From JADKIH01 sp049363815 (GTDB lineage: Bacteria; Bacteroidota; Bacteroidia; AKYH767-A; 2013-40CM-41-45): a stretch of 10,461 nt of DNA. Shown piece by piece: positions 1-6,739 of this stretch; positions within the stretch are counted from its first letter, which is position 1, and each line of letters begins with the position of its first letter. The notes beneath the pieces were generated by a model. It saw only the letters and a list, made by a program, of their open reading frames with translations. It did not search any database and had not been told where the DNA came from. Location: assembly GCA_049363815.1 (NCBI GenBank), contig JBMQEM010000013.1, forward strand, positions 1 to 10,461, read 5' to 3'. Both the position numbers and the translations under genes were made by a program.

Positions 1-431
1 TTTCCAAGTTTGTCCTTGAAGAATTTGTAACTCAGGTACATCAGGATATCTACACCAATAAGCAATTGCGATTAATGATCGACCTGAAATATTTTGAAGA
101 GTCAGACGAAGATGAAACAACCCGTTCGATAGGTTGTGTTGATCTGTTTGATTTCGATCCAAAGAACAAAAGGGCAGGGATTGGAATTCTCATTGCTGAT
201 AAGGCAGACAGAGGGCGAGGTTATGCAACAGAAGCATTACACCTTATCATTGATTATGGATTTGAAATTCTGGACCTTCATCAGATCTATTCAAACATTC
301 GTGTTGAAAATGAAAGTAGTGTTACATTGTTCAAAAGAGCAGGCTTCGAAGTCACAGGATTGAAACAAGACTGGATCTATGAACAAGGTAAATTCTATGA
401 TGAATATACATTGCAACTTATCAAAAAATAA
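1..431 (+). CDS. GNAT N-acetyltransferase, RimJ/RimL/SpeG-like (5' end outside window)
   Basis: This is the C-terminal part of a cytoplasmic acetyl-CoA-dependent N-acetyltransferase of the GNAT fold. The reading frame is open from base 3 to the TAA at 429-431, and the codons before the TTG at 66 already read as family sequence (SKFVLEEF then HQDIYTNKQLRLMID). The true start therefore lies upstream of the window, with roughly 30-45 residues missing; the TTG at 66 is not the start. The acetyl-CoA pyrophosphate-binding motif R-G-R-G-Y-A is visible in RGRGYATEAL, preceded by the strand AGIGILI. The end has the usual N-x-S-x-x-x-LFxxxGF helix/strand pair. Members acetylate protein N-termini, spermidine or small amines; the substrate here cannot be read from sequence. 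The cytochrome gene begins 8 bases after its stop, so the two may be co-transcribed, with no obvious functional link. Confidence 0.9.
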   Translation, partial: SKFVLEEFVTQVHQDIYTNKQLRLMIDLKYFEESDEDETTRSIGCVDLFDFDPKNKRAGIGILIADKADRGRGYATEALHLIIDYGFEILDLHQIYSNIRVENESSVTLFKRAGFEVTGLKQDWIYEQGKFYDEYTLQLIKK

Positions 432-439
432 CCTGATTG

Positions 440-2473
440 ATGCGTATTAAAACTTTTGCATACGCATTATCATTGATCCTGTTTTCGGTTTTTATTTTTA
501 TTTCCTGTAACAGAACAGAAACTTCAAACCAGGTAAAAGAATATTCATCTCTTTCGGATTCTACTGAATATATCGGCAAAGAAGCCTGCAGGCAGTGTCA
601 TTCTGATAAGTTTGAGACTTTTATTCATACGGGAATGGGTAAATCATTTGATACCGCATCCATAACAAAATCAGCAGGACGTTTCGATGGACATTCAGTG
701 ATCAAAGATCATTTCAGGGATCTTTCATATTTTCCGCATTGGGAAGGAAATGATTTTTACCTGACTGAATTCAGGCTTTCAGGAAATGATACAACTTATA
801 TCAGAAAAGAAAAGATCAATTACATTGTAGGTTCAGGACAGCATACGAATTCGCATATGATCAATGTGAATGGGTATATTTATCAGGCTCCAGCCACTTT
901 TTATACGCAATCTGGAAAATGGGATCTTCCTCCGGGCTATGAAAATGGTTTCAATAACCGGTTTAGCAGATTGATCGAACTGGAATGTATGTCATGTCAT
1001 AATGCATATCCGGAAATGGTTTTAGGTTCTGCAAATAAATATATCAATGTTGAGAATGGAATAGACTGTGAACGTTGTCATGGGCCGGGAGAGGATCACC
1101 GGATTGAAATGCTGGCAGGTAGAACGAAAGATGTAAAAAATGAAATTGACTACTCCATTGTAAACCCAGCAAAGCTACCGGTTGATTTACAGCTGGATGT
1201 TTGTCAGCGGTGTCATGTTCAGGGAAATGCTGTCTTGATGAAAGACAAATCGTTTTTTGATTTCAGGCCGGGAATGCACCTTTCTGAGGTGATGAGTATA
1301 TTCATGCCTGTTTATAAAGGCGATGATGATCAGCATATAATGGCATCACATGCTGAACGTATGAAGTTGAGCAAATGCTTCAGTGAATCGTTAAAGATCG
1401 CAGAGGCAAATAAATCAAAACAAGAATCAAAACAACCTTATAAAAATGCAATGACATGTGTAACGTGTCATGATCCGCACGTGAGTGTCAAGACTACAGG
1501 GAGTGAAGTTTTCAATAATGCCTGTAAAAGTTGTCATTCCTCAAACGCAACGCATGATATAAAAAATAAGAACCCATTAATTACCGTCAAGGATTGTACT
1601 GCGGATCCAAAGCAGCGTACTCTGAAAAATGATAATTGTGTCAGTTGTCATATGCCTAAGAACGGCACTATCGATATCCCACACGTTACTGCAACTGATC
1701 ATTGGATCCGAAAACCTGTGACAAAATCAGACAAAGATCAGATCCGTGAATTTGTAAAACTTGCATGTATCAATAATCCTGATCCGGATGATCGTACAAA
1801 AGGGATCGCATACTTATCTTATTATGAGAAGTTCGTTGCAAATAAAGTTTTTCTAGATTCTGCTAAAAAGTACATCAGTGATAAGACAAAAGAGGATATC
1901 GTCAGGAATTTTAATGAACTGATACGGTGGTCATTTTTGAAAGGGGATTATCCACGGCTTATCAATTATGTAAAAGAGCACGGGAATCCACTATCATCAC
2001 TGAATAAAAAGTCGTTTTCAAATGATGAAGCATGGACAGCATACAGAATTGGTCAGGCCTATTTGGGGACTAGTGACAGAACAGGTGCCGAAGCTTACTT
2101 TACCAAAGCAACAGAATTAGCTCCTTTCTTTCCGGATTTCCGGTTAAAACTTGCCGATCTTCAGTTTGAAACGGGTCAGTATGAAAAGTCAGAAAGTAAC
2201 TATCGCTTTATAATTTCCGAGAATCCTAAGTTTGTTTCGGCATACGTCAATTATGGGTTTTTCGAATTGAGTATAAACAAAGAAGACAAAAAAGCAGAGC
2301 AGATGTATAATATTGCGCTGCAATTGGACCCTGATAATGAACAGGCTCTTTTGAATATTGCCGGATTAATGGTTTACCGGAGGCAGAATAGTCAGGCAAA
2401 AGAATACGTCAGGAGGGTGTTAAAAATTAATCCTGGAAACATTCAGGCCCAACGATTAATAAAACTACTTTAG
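440..2473 (+). CDS. Heptaheme c-type cytochrome lipoprotein with C-terminal TPR domain
   Basis: This is a predicted exported multiheme electron-transfer or redox protein. I chose the ATG at 440; a TTG lies directly before it at 437 and would add one residue. In ATG numbering, a hydrophobic leader ends in the lipobox FISC (Cys23), which predicts a lipid-anchored protein. Seven CXXCH heme-attachment motifs follow, at about 50-54, 183-187, 210-214, 255-259, 340-344, 362-366 and 400-404. Further His-rich stretches (DIPHV, TDHWI near 413-422) could supply distal ligands. The arrangement resembles the cytochrome c554/doubled-CXXCH superfamily. Residues from about 530 to 677 form at least three TPR units (for example AYFTKATELAP, NYRFIISENP, MYNIALQLDPDN), normally a protein-docking surface. 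There is no partner reductase or quinol-oxidising gene in the window. Specific catalytic activity is unknown; a nitrogen-compound oxidoreductase or an electron conduit are both possible. Confidence 0.9.
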   Translation: MRIKTFAYALSLILFSVFIFISCNRTETSNQVKEYSSLSDSTEYIGKEACRQCHSDKFETFIHTGMGKSFDTASITKSAGRFDGHSVIKDHFRDLSYFPHWEGNDFYLTEFRLSGNDTTYIRKEKINYIVGSGQHTNSHMINVNGYIYQAPATFYTQSGKWDLPPGYENGFNNRFSRLIELECMSCHNAYPEMVLGSANKYINVENGIDCERCHGPGEDHRIEMLAGRTKDVKNEIDYSIVNPAKLPVDLQLDVCQRCHVQGNAVLMKDKSFFDFRPGMHLSEVMSIFMPVYKGDDDQHIMASHAERMKLSKCFSESLKIAEANKSKQESKQPYKNAMTCVTCHDPHVSVKTTGSEVFNNACKSCHSSNATHDIKNKNPLITVKDCTADPKQRTLKNDNCVSCHMPKNGTIDIPHVTATDHWIRKPVTKSDKDQIREFVKLACINNPDPDDRTKGIAYLSYYEKFVANKVFLDSAKKYISDKTKEDIVRNFNELIRWSFLKGDYPRLINYVKEHGNPLSSLNKKSFSNDEAWTAYRIGQAYLGTSDRTGAEAYFTKATELAPFFPDFRLKLADLQFETGQYEKSESNYRFIISENPKFVSAYVNYGFFELSINKEDKKAEQMYNIALQLDPDNEQALLNIAGLMVYRRQNSQAKEYVRRVLKINPGNIQAQRLIKLL

Positions 2474-2497
2474 TGAAAGTGTGCACTATATGCTGCC

Positions 2498-2530
2498 AAT
2501 GTAAAGTCAAAGTAACCTTTTGTTTACATT
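2498..2530. repeat. Inverted repeat in the cytochrome/response-regulator spacer
   Basis: AATGTAAA at 2498-2505 is repeated in perfect inverse as TTTACATT at 2523-2530. The 17-base interior can extend the stem by about four to five more pairs (CAAAG against CTTTTG, with a bulge). The right arm runs into a tandem TTACATTTACAT (2524-2535). It lies 25 bases after the cytochrome stop and 46 bases before the regulator ATG. It could be an operator for the downstream OmpR-type regulator (autoregulation) or the terminator of the cytochrome gene. It is not followed by a clean T-run, so I do not call it a terminator. Confidence 0.4.
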
Positions 2531-2576
2531 TACATAACATGAAATCGGCAAAAGGCAGTTAATTTCACACTCGAAT

Positions 2577-3272
2577 ATGAAAGATAAAAAGTTGAAAATT
2601 CTCCTCGTTGACGATGAACCGGATATCCTGGAGTTCATGGAGTATAATCTGAAGAAGGAGAACTATGAAGTTTTCAAAGCAGGAAACGGCCGGGAAGCAA
2701 TTGTAAAGGCAAAGCAAACTCATCCTGATCTGATCATCCTTGATATTATGATGCCTGAAATGGATGGAATTGAAACATGCAGGGCATTGCGGGACATTCC
2801 GGAATTTAAGAAAACAATGATAGCTTTCCTGACTGCCAGAAATGAAGATTACTCACAGATCGCAGGGTTTGATGTTGGGGCAGATGATTACATTACCAAG
2901 CCAATTAAGCCAAGAGTTTTAGTTAGCAGGATCAATGCTCTTTTTCGCCGGTATAACAATGCCGAAGATAATGGAAGTCCGAAGAGCAGTATCTTTTCAG
3001 CCGGAGAACTGGTCATTAACCGTGAGCAGTATGTTGTGATGAAAGGGGATACAAGAATTGAATTACCGCGAAAGGAATTTGAATTACTGGCATTACTTGC
3101 AGCGAAAGCAGGAAAGGTTTTTACCAGAGATGAAATTCTTGAAAGAGTTTGGGGAAATGAAGTGGTGGTCGGTGACCGGACTATTGATGTACACATCCGC
3201 AAACTTAGGGAGAAAATAGGTGAAGAAAGTATCAAAACCGTGAAAGGGATCGGTTATAAATTTGATTTTTAG
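2577..3272 (+). CDS. OmpR/PhoB-family DNA-binding response regulator
   Basis: This is a two-component transcription factor of 231 residues, the normal length for the family. The receiver domain (about 6-122) has the acidic pocket Asp12-Asp13, phospho-acceptor Asp56 in LIILDIMMPEMDG, Thr86 in AFLTAR, Tyr105 and Lys108 in the YITKP motif, so all switch residues are present. The winged-helix DNA-binding domain (about 143-231) has the ELPRKEFELL strand/helix, the RTIDVHIRKLREKI recognition helix and the wing ending in TVKGIGYKF. The ATG at 2577 places the first beta strand directly after a short Lys-rich lead, as is usual. The kinase gene follows 15 bases after its TAG stop, so kinase and regulator form one operon. 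PhoB is the closest well-known relative in style, but the signal and regulon cannot be assigned, and no pst or phosphatase gene is nearby. Confidence 0.95.
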   Translation: MKDKKLKILLVDDEPDILEFMEYNLKKENYEVFKAGNGREAIVKAKQTHPDLIILDIMMPEMDGIETCRALRDIPEFKKTMIAFLTARNEDYSQIAGFDVGADDYITKPIKPRVLVSRINALFRRYNNAEDNGSPKSSIFSAGELVINREQYVVMKGDTRIELPRKEFELLALLAAKAGKVFTRDEILERVWGNEVVVGDRTIDVHIRKLREKIGEESIKTVKGIGYKFDF

Positions 3273-3287
3273 TCAAGCAAAAGTAAA

Positions 3288-4337
3288 TTGAAGAATCCTA
3301 CACCACGAGTACTTGCATTATTAGCTGCATTATTTTCCTCAGCAATAGTTCTGATTTCCATTTCCATTTTTAACTGGTTTTCTTTATTTGAGAATATCTG
3401 GATCCATTACATTTCGATCTTTATTATTTCATTTCTTGCCACATTCATTATCTTCAAATCATTACTCGAAATTTTTATTTACAGAAAGATCAAGTTGATC
3501 TATAAGACCATTACAACAGAAAAAAATTCCAAGGAGAAAACTCTTGAAAAAATAGATCTCAGTAATGATATTATCTCAAATGTCGGAAAAGAAGTAATAG
3601 AGTGGGAGAAAGACAGAAACGATGAGATCGCTCAACTGAAGCAAATGGAAAATTTCAGGAAAGAATTTTTAGGAAACGTTTCACACGAATTGAAAACTCC
3701 CTTGTTCAATATTCAAGGGTATATTCATACTTTACTGGAAGGTGCACTGGATGATCCGGAAGTAAATGTTAACTATCTTCAACGAGCATCTAAATCTGTT
3801 GAACGTCTCACCCTGATCGTTGATGATCTTGAAGCTATTTCCAAACTGGAAAGTGGAGAACTGATCCTTGATCAGAGAACTTTTGATATCAGGGATCTGA
3901 TGAATGAGGTATTTGAATCGATCGAACTTAAGGCCAAGGAAATGGATATCAAAGTAGGTTTTAAGGAGGGTAGTGACCGGCAATTTTATGTTGTGGCCGA
4001 CAAAGACAGGATCAGGCAGGTACTCGTAAATCTAATGATCAATTCGATCAAATATGGTAAAAGGAATGGTACAACACTGGTAGGTTTCTACGATATGGAT
4101 GAAAAACTACTCATAGAGATCACTGATAATGGGATCGGAATAGATTCCAAACATTTACCAAGAATTTTTGAAAGATTTTATCGTGTAGATAAAAGCAGAT
4201 CGAGGGAGCAGGGTGGAACCGGATTGGGATTAGCAATTGTAAAACATATTATTGAAGCACATCAGCAAACGATCAATGTAAGAAGCACAGCCGGGATCGG
4301 AACTACATTTGCATTCACATTGCTGAAGTCAAAATAA
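3288..4337 (+). CDS. PhoR-like membrane histidine kinase
   Basis: This is the probable sensor kinase partner of the regulator just upstream. There are two predicted transmembrane segments (about 9-30 and 40-62) joined by a very short loop, then a linker likely to be coiled coil (about 75-125), the HisKA dimerisation domain with phospho-acceptor His133 in the motif SHELKTPL, and a HATPase domain. The ATPase boxes are complete: N box with Asn248/Asn252 (RQVLVNLMINS), G1 DNGIGI (280-285), F box FERFYRVD and G2 GGTGLGLA (309-316). There is no periplasmic sensing domain, PAS or HAMP of recognisable size, so sensing may be within the membrane or through a partner. Start: no ATG or GTG lies between the regulator's stop and the first transmembrane helix. 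TTG at 3288 is the only reasonable initiator and yields the N-terminus KNPTPRVLALL, which looks typical for Bacteroidota kinases. Confidence 0.92.
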   Translation: MKNPTPRVLALLAALFSSAIVLISISIFNWFSLFENIWIHYISIFIISFLATFIIFKSLLEIFIYRKIKLIYKTITTEKNSKEKTLEKIDLSNDIISNVGKEVIEWEKDRNDEIAQLKQMENFRKEFLGNVSHELKTPLFNIQGYIHTLLEGALDDPEVNVNYLQRASKSVERLTLIVDDLEAISKLESGELILDQRTFDIRDLMNEVFESIELKAKEMDIKVGFKEGSDRQFYVVADKDRIRQVLVNLMINSIKYGKRNGTTLVGFYDMDEKLLIEITDNGIGIDSKHLPRIFERFYRVDKSRSREQGGTGLGLAIVKHIIEAHQQTINVRSTAGIGTTFAFTLLKSK

Positions 4338-4346
4338 AATATTTTC

Positions 4347-4787
4347 TCAAAGGTCCTTCTGCATCTTAAAGTGTTTTATTGTTCCAAAAAGTAAGTATGA
4401 TGGTTCAATGATCCTATAGCCATTCCTGAGGTAAAATTGAACGGCATTTTCTCTTGAGTCAAGTGTTATCCTTTTTAATTTTCGCTGCTTTGCAATTTTT
4501 TCAAGATGTTCAATCAATAAACTTCCTATTCCGTTTCCCTGAAATTCATCAACGACAGCCATTGAACGGATCTGTGCTTCTTCGTCTGAATTGAATTGAA
4601 GCCGGCCTGTTGCCACTGCCTTTCCGTTTTCATCTTTAGCCAGGAGATGAACTGAAATTAATTCTGTATCATCCTTAGTAGATTTCTCAGGCTGATTCCA
4701 GGGTTTCCTGAGTATTTCATAACGGATCCTGTAGTAGTCGTTGAATTCGGATTCTGTCTGAGGTTCACTGATTGAAAATGTTTTCAT
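4347..4787 (-). CDS. GNAT N-acetyltransferase, small single-domain type
   Basis: This is a complete 146-residue cytoplasmic acetyltransferase. The acetyl-CoA-binding motif is Q-G-N-G-I-G (residues 83-88) following the strand IRSMAVVDEF, and the later AVQFYLRNGYRI (115-126) is the standard GNAT motif B helix and strand. The N-terminus YRIRYEILRKPW is typical of a widespread small GNAT group of unknown substrate, somewhat like ElaA. It is the last gene of the four-gene minus-strand operon: its ATG (4787-4785) overlaps the stop of the copper/heme gene as ATGA, which suggests translational coupling. Its stop at 4347 faces the kinase stop at 4337, leaving only 9 bases. A 10-bp palindrome AAAATATTTT (4336-4345) bridges the two ends, but no proper terminator fits there. 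Whether it modifies its operon partners is unknown. Confidence 0.93.
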   Translation of the reverse strand: MKTFSISEPQTESEFNDYYRIRYEILRKPWNQPEKSTKDDTELISVHLLAKDENGKAVATGRLQFNSDEEAQIRSMAVVDEFQGNGIGSLLIEHLEKIAKQRKLKRITLDSRENAVQFYLRNGYRIIEPSYLLFGTIKHFKMQKDL

Positions 4788-6154
4788 TGTGTTTTAAGTG
4801 ATATGTTTTCATCTCCGGTTTGGTACGGAATGATAGTACAGATCAACTGAAACATTTCATCAGTGGTCCGCATACTACCTTCACGTTCAGAAATTGTGCG
4901 GGGTGGATTAAATGGGTTCAGTGGATTGTTTACTGTATTATCAAAAGTACCTTCTACAACAATTTTGGTCCCTGCAGGTATCTTCAACATTTTTTCAAAG
5001 GTGTAAAAATACTGCCACCTGAAGTCCCAGTTCTTTATTCGGATCAACGGAATGGTATCACCCTGTGGTTTTATTGCATAGGCAAGAAAACTCTTTCCCA
5101 AAAGATGCATATGAGGATTGATCGTCAGCATTGAAATGTCTGATGCAACTGTATATGTAGTTGTGAATGTCTTTATTTCATTTGGCGGGATGATCAATGC
5201 CGGTATGACCGGGGAAATTCCGCTTGTACCAAGGATGAATTCTGTAGTTGGTCTTTTTGGTGCTTCCGGACTAAAGTAAATGTTGAAATGTGTTTCGTCT
5301 GTAGTATCGACCGGTGAAGGACCGTAATGTATGTTGTCAAGTAGGATCGCTCCATCCTTCTTTACTTTATATCCACCGATTCCTGATGGATACATTGCAA
5401 CTTCAACTCCGGGTAAATAATTGGTAACTGAAGGAGTCAGGAGCGGGTAGGAGCCATCGTCATTCTTCAGATCAAGTGCTTCGTATGCGTGAAGTTTGTC
5501 GCTTTTTTCTGTATCAACAAAAGGTAACCCCAGACTGTAATTTTTTTTAGCTCCGCTGTTATATTGTATCAGATGAGCATTAATGTGATGGACAAGTTTT
5601 TTATTTCCGGGAATGATCTCAATAACCTTGATGAAAGTATCACGTTCAAACTGATAAGGAATTTTTAGCATTATAAAATTATCTTTATTATCCCCTTTGA
5701 TTGAATACGTTTTCATCTTGAGGGTAAGATCCGGTTTTCCCATATTGCTTTCCTGATAAAATACCGGAGCAGGCACAAGTTTCTTCTTATCACCTTCTGT
5801 TGCGCCTTGTTTTATCCACAAATTGATACTCTCTATTTCATTTGCAGTCATAACTTTTTCATCTCTGAAGTGAGAATAGGATGTATCTGCAGGCCATGGT
5901 GGCATCAGTCTTTCGTTGATGGCAAGTTGGACAGTTTTTAAATGATCTTTTACATCATCGTAAGAAATAAGATCAAAAGGAGCACCCGAGCCGGGCCGGT
6001 GGCATGGACTGCAGTTCTTATAGATGATGGGGGCAATGTGTTCAGAATAGTTTAACTGAACCGTATCTGATCTTTTATCATTTGTATTATTGCTGCAAGC
6101 TGAGAGAAAGATCGCTGTGAGGATATAAAAAAAGGCATAATTGTTTTTTACCAT
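4784..6154 (-). CDS. Cytochrome c / PHM-type copper type II monooxygenase-like lipoprotein
   Basis: This is a predicted exported lipoprotein of 456 residues with lipobox LSAC (Cys20). Residues about 32-120 form a monoheme cytochrome c domain with CSPCH at 48-52 and probable distal Met84 in MPPWP. Residues about 140-445 resemble peptidylglycine alpha-hydroxylating/dopamine beta-monooxygenases. By motif alignment to PHM all six copper ligands are present: His189-His190 (LVHHINAHL) and His276 (NIHYG) for the first copper, His348 and His350 (NPHMHLLGK) and Met434 (TTDEMFQL) for the second. Such enzymes hydroxylate an aliphatic carbon with O2, normally with electrons from ascorbate. The fused heme c could deliver electrons instead (inference). 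It starts 3 bases after the redoxin stop and overlaps the next gene by 4 bases. Its natural substrate is unknown, and it may not hydroxylate at all. Confidence 0.88.
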   Translation of the reverse strand: MVKNNYAFFYILTAIFLSACSNNTNDKRSDTVQLNYSEHIAPIIYKNCSPCHRPGSGAPFDLISYDDVKDHLKTVQLAINERLMPPWPADTSYSHFRDEKVMTANEIESINLWIKQGATEGDKKKLVPAPVFYQESNMGKPDLTLKMKTYSIKGDNKDNFIMLKIPYQFERDTFIKVIEIIPGNKKLVHHINAHLIQYNSGAKKNYSLGLPFVDTEKSDKLHAYEALDLKNDDGSYPLLTPSVTNYLPGVEVAMYPSGIGGYKVKKDGAILLDNIHYGPSPVDTTDETHFNIYFSPEAPKRPTTEFILGTSGISPVIPALIIPPNEIKTFTTTYTVASDISMLTINPHMHLLGKSFLAYAIKPQGDTIPLIRIKNWDFRWQYFYTFEKMLKIPAGTKIVVEGTFDNTVNNPLNPFNPPRTISEREGSMRTTDEMFQLICTIIPYQTGDENISLKTQ

Positions 6155-6157
6155 AGA

Positions 6158-6739
6158 TCAATAATTTATTATACAGCCCACCGGTGTAGTCTTTGCTGGT
6201 TCAATTATTTTGCCTGCAAGGAAATTGGAAATTGCATTGTCAAGGTCATTTGAAAGGATCACCGTTCTTTTTTTTCCGGGTTTATAATACCAGTCGTCAA
6301 TGCGTCCGTCATAAATTATATTCCCTTTAGAATCCAGTAAAAAACATTGTGGTGCGACTGAAGCCTTTAATAGTTTTGTAAGCGTCAGTTCAGTATCCAT
6401 CAGTGCTGGTAAGGATAATTTGTAATCAGTCATGAATTTCCTTACCTCTTCCGGAGAGGAATAGGTGTCAGGAAAAACAATATCAAAGGATATATTTCCT
6501 GCAGAGTACTTTTTATGAAGTTTTTTAATTGTAAGTGTATAATTCTGTGAGGCAGGACAATCGGTAAGAAAAAAAATTAAAACAGTCGCTTTTGAATTTT
6601 TCAGGTCTGATAAATTGAATACAGTATTTTCTGCCGTATTTAATTTTAAGCCAAGCAGAGATGAATTCACCTGTCCATAAGAACTACTGATGTGAAAAAT
6701 ATTTATTATAAAAAAAAGGATAAGAACAGAAACTTTCAT
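6158..6739 (-). CDS. Exported redoxin (thioredoxin-fold, AhpC/TSA-Redoxin family)
   Basis: This is a 193-residue protein with an N-terminal hydrophobic signal segment (about 3-22, ending SSSYGQ), so it is probably periplasmic or membrane-tethered. The thioredoxin-like core follows the order of the peroxiredoxin/redoxin family: strand VLIFFLT, active-site C61-P-A-S64 at the start of a long helix, a second strand FDIVFPD, the cis-proline loop APQ (129-131), strand CFLLDSKGNIIYDG and the element YDGRIDDWY. The resolving cysteine of a CXXC pair is replaced by Ser64. The other cysteines are Cys132, right after the cis-Pro loop, and Cys188 in a C-terminal P-V-G-C-I motif. Its ATG directly abuts the nuclease stop codon (TAAATG), and the copper/heme gene starts 3 bases after its own stop. 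I infer that it works with that protein, for example in copper delivery, thiol redox control or peroxide handling. Confidence 0.88.
   Translation of the reverse strand: MKVSVLILFFIINIFHISSSYGQVNSSLLGLKLNTAENTVFNLSDLKNSKATVLIFFLTDCPASQNYTLTIKKLHKKYSAGNISFDIVFPDTYSSPEEVRKFMTDYKLSLPALMDTELTLTKLLKASVAPQCFLLDSKGNIIYDGRIDDWYYKPGKKRTVILSNDLDNAISNFLAGKIIEPAKTTPVGCIINY

Noticed and set aside
66..68. TTG as the start of the first acetyltransferase
   Set aside because: The frame is open to base 3 and the upstream codons read as the conserved family segment, so the gene begins outside the window.
4336..4345. Palindrome AAAATATTTT between convergent kinase and acetyltransferase genes
   Set aside because: It is only A/T, with no loop or G/C stem, so it is not a credible terminator.
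4820..5134. Plus-strand open frame opposite the copper/heme gene, and similar frames at 2888-3235, 3732-3983, 6774-6968, 6968-7300 and 8612-8824
   Set aside because: All lie within well-supported genes in another frame or strand and show no recognisable domain or leader.
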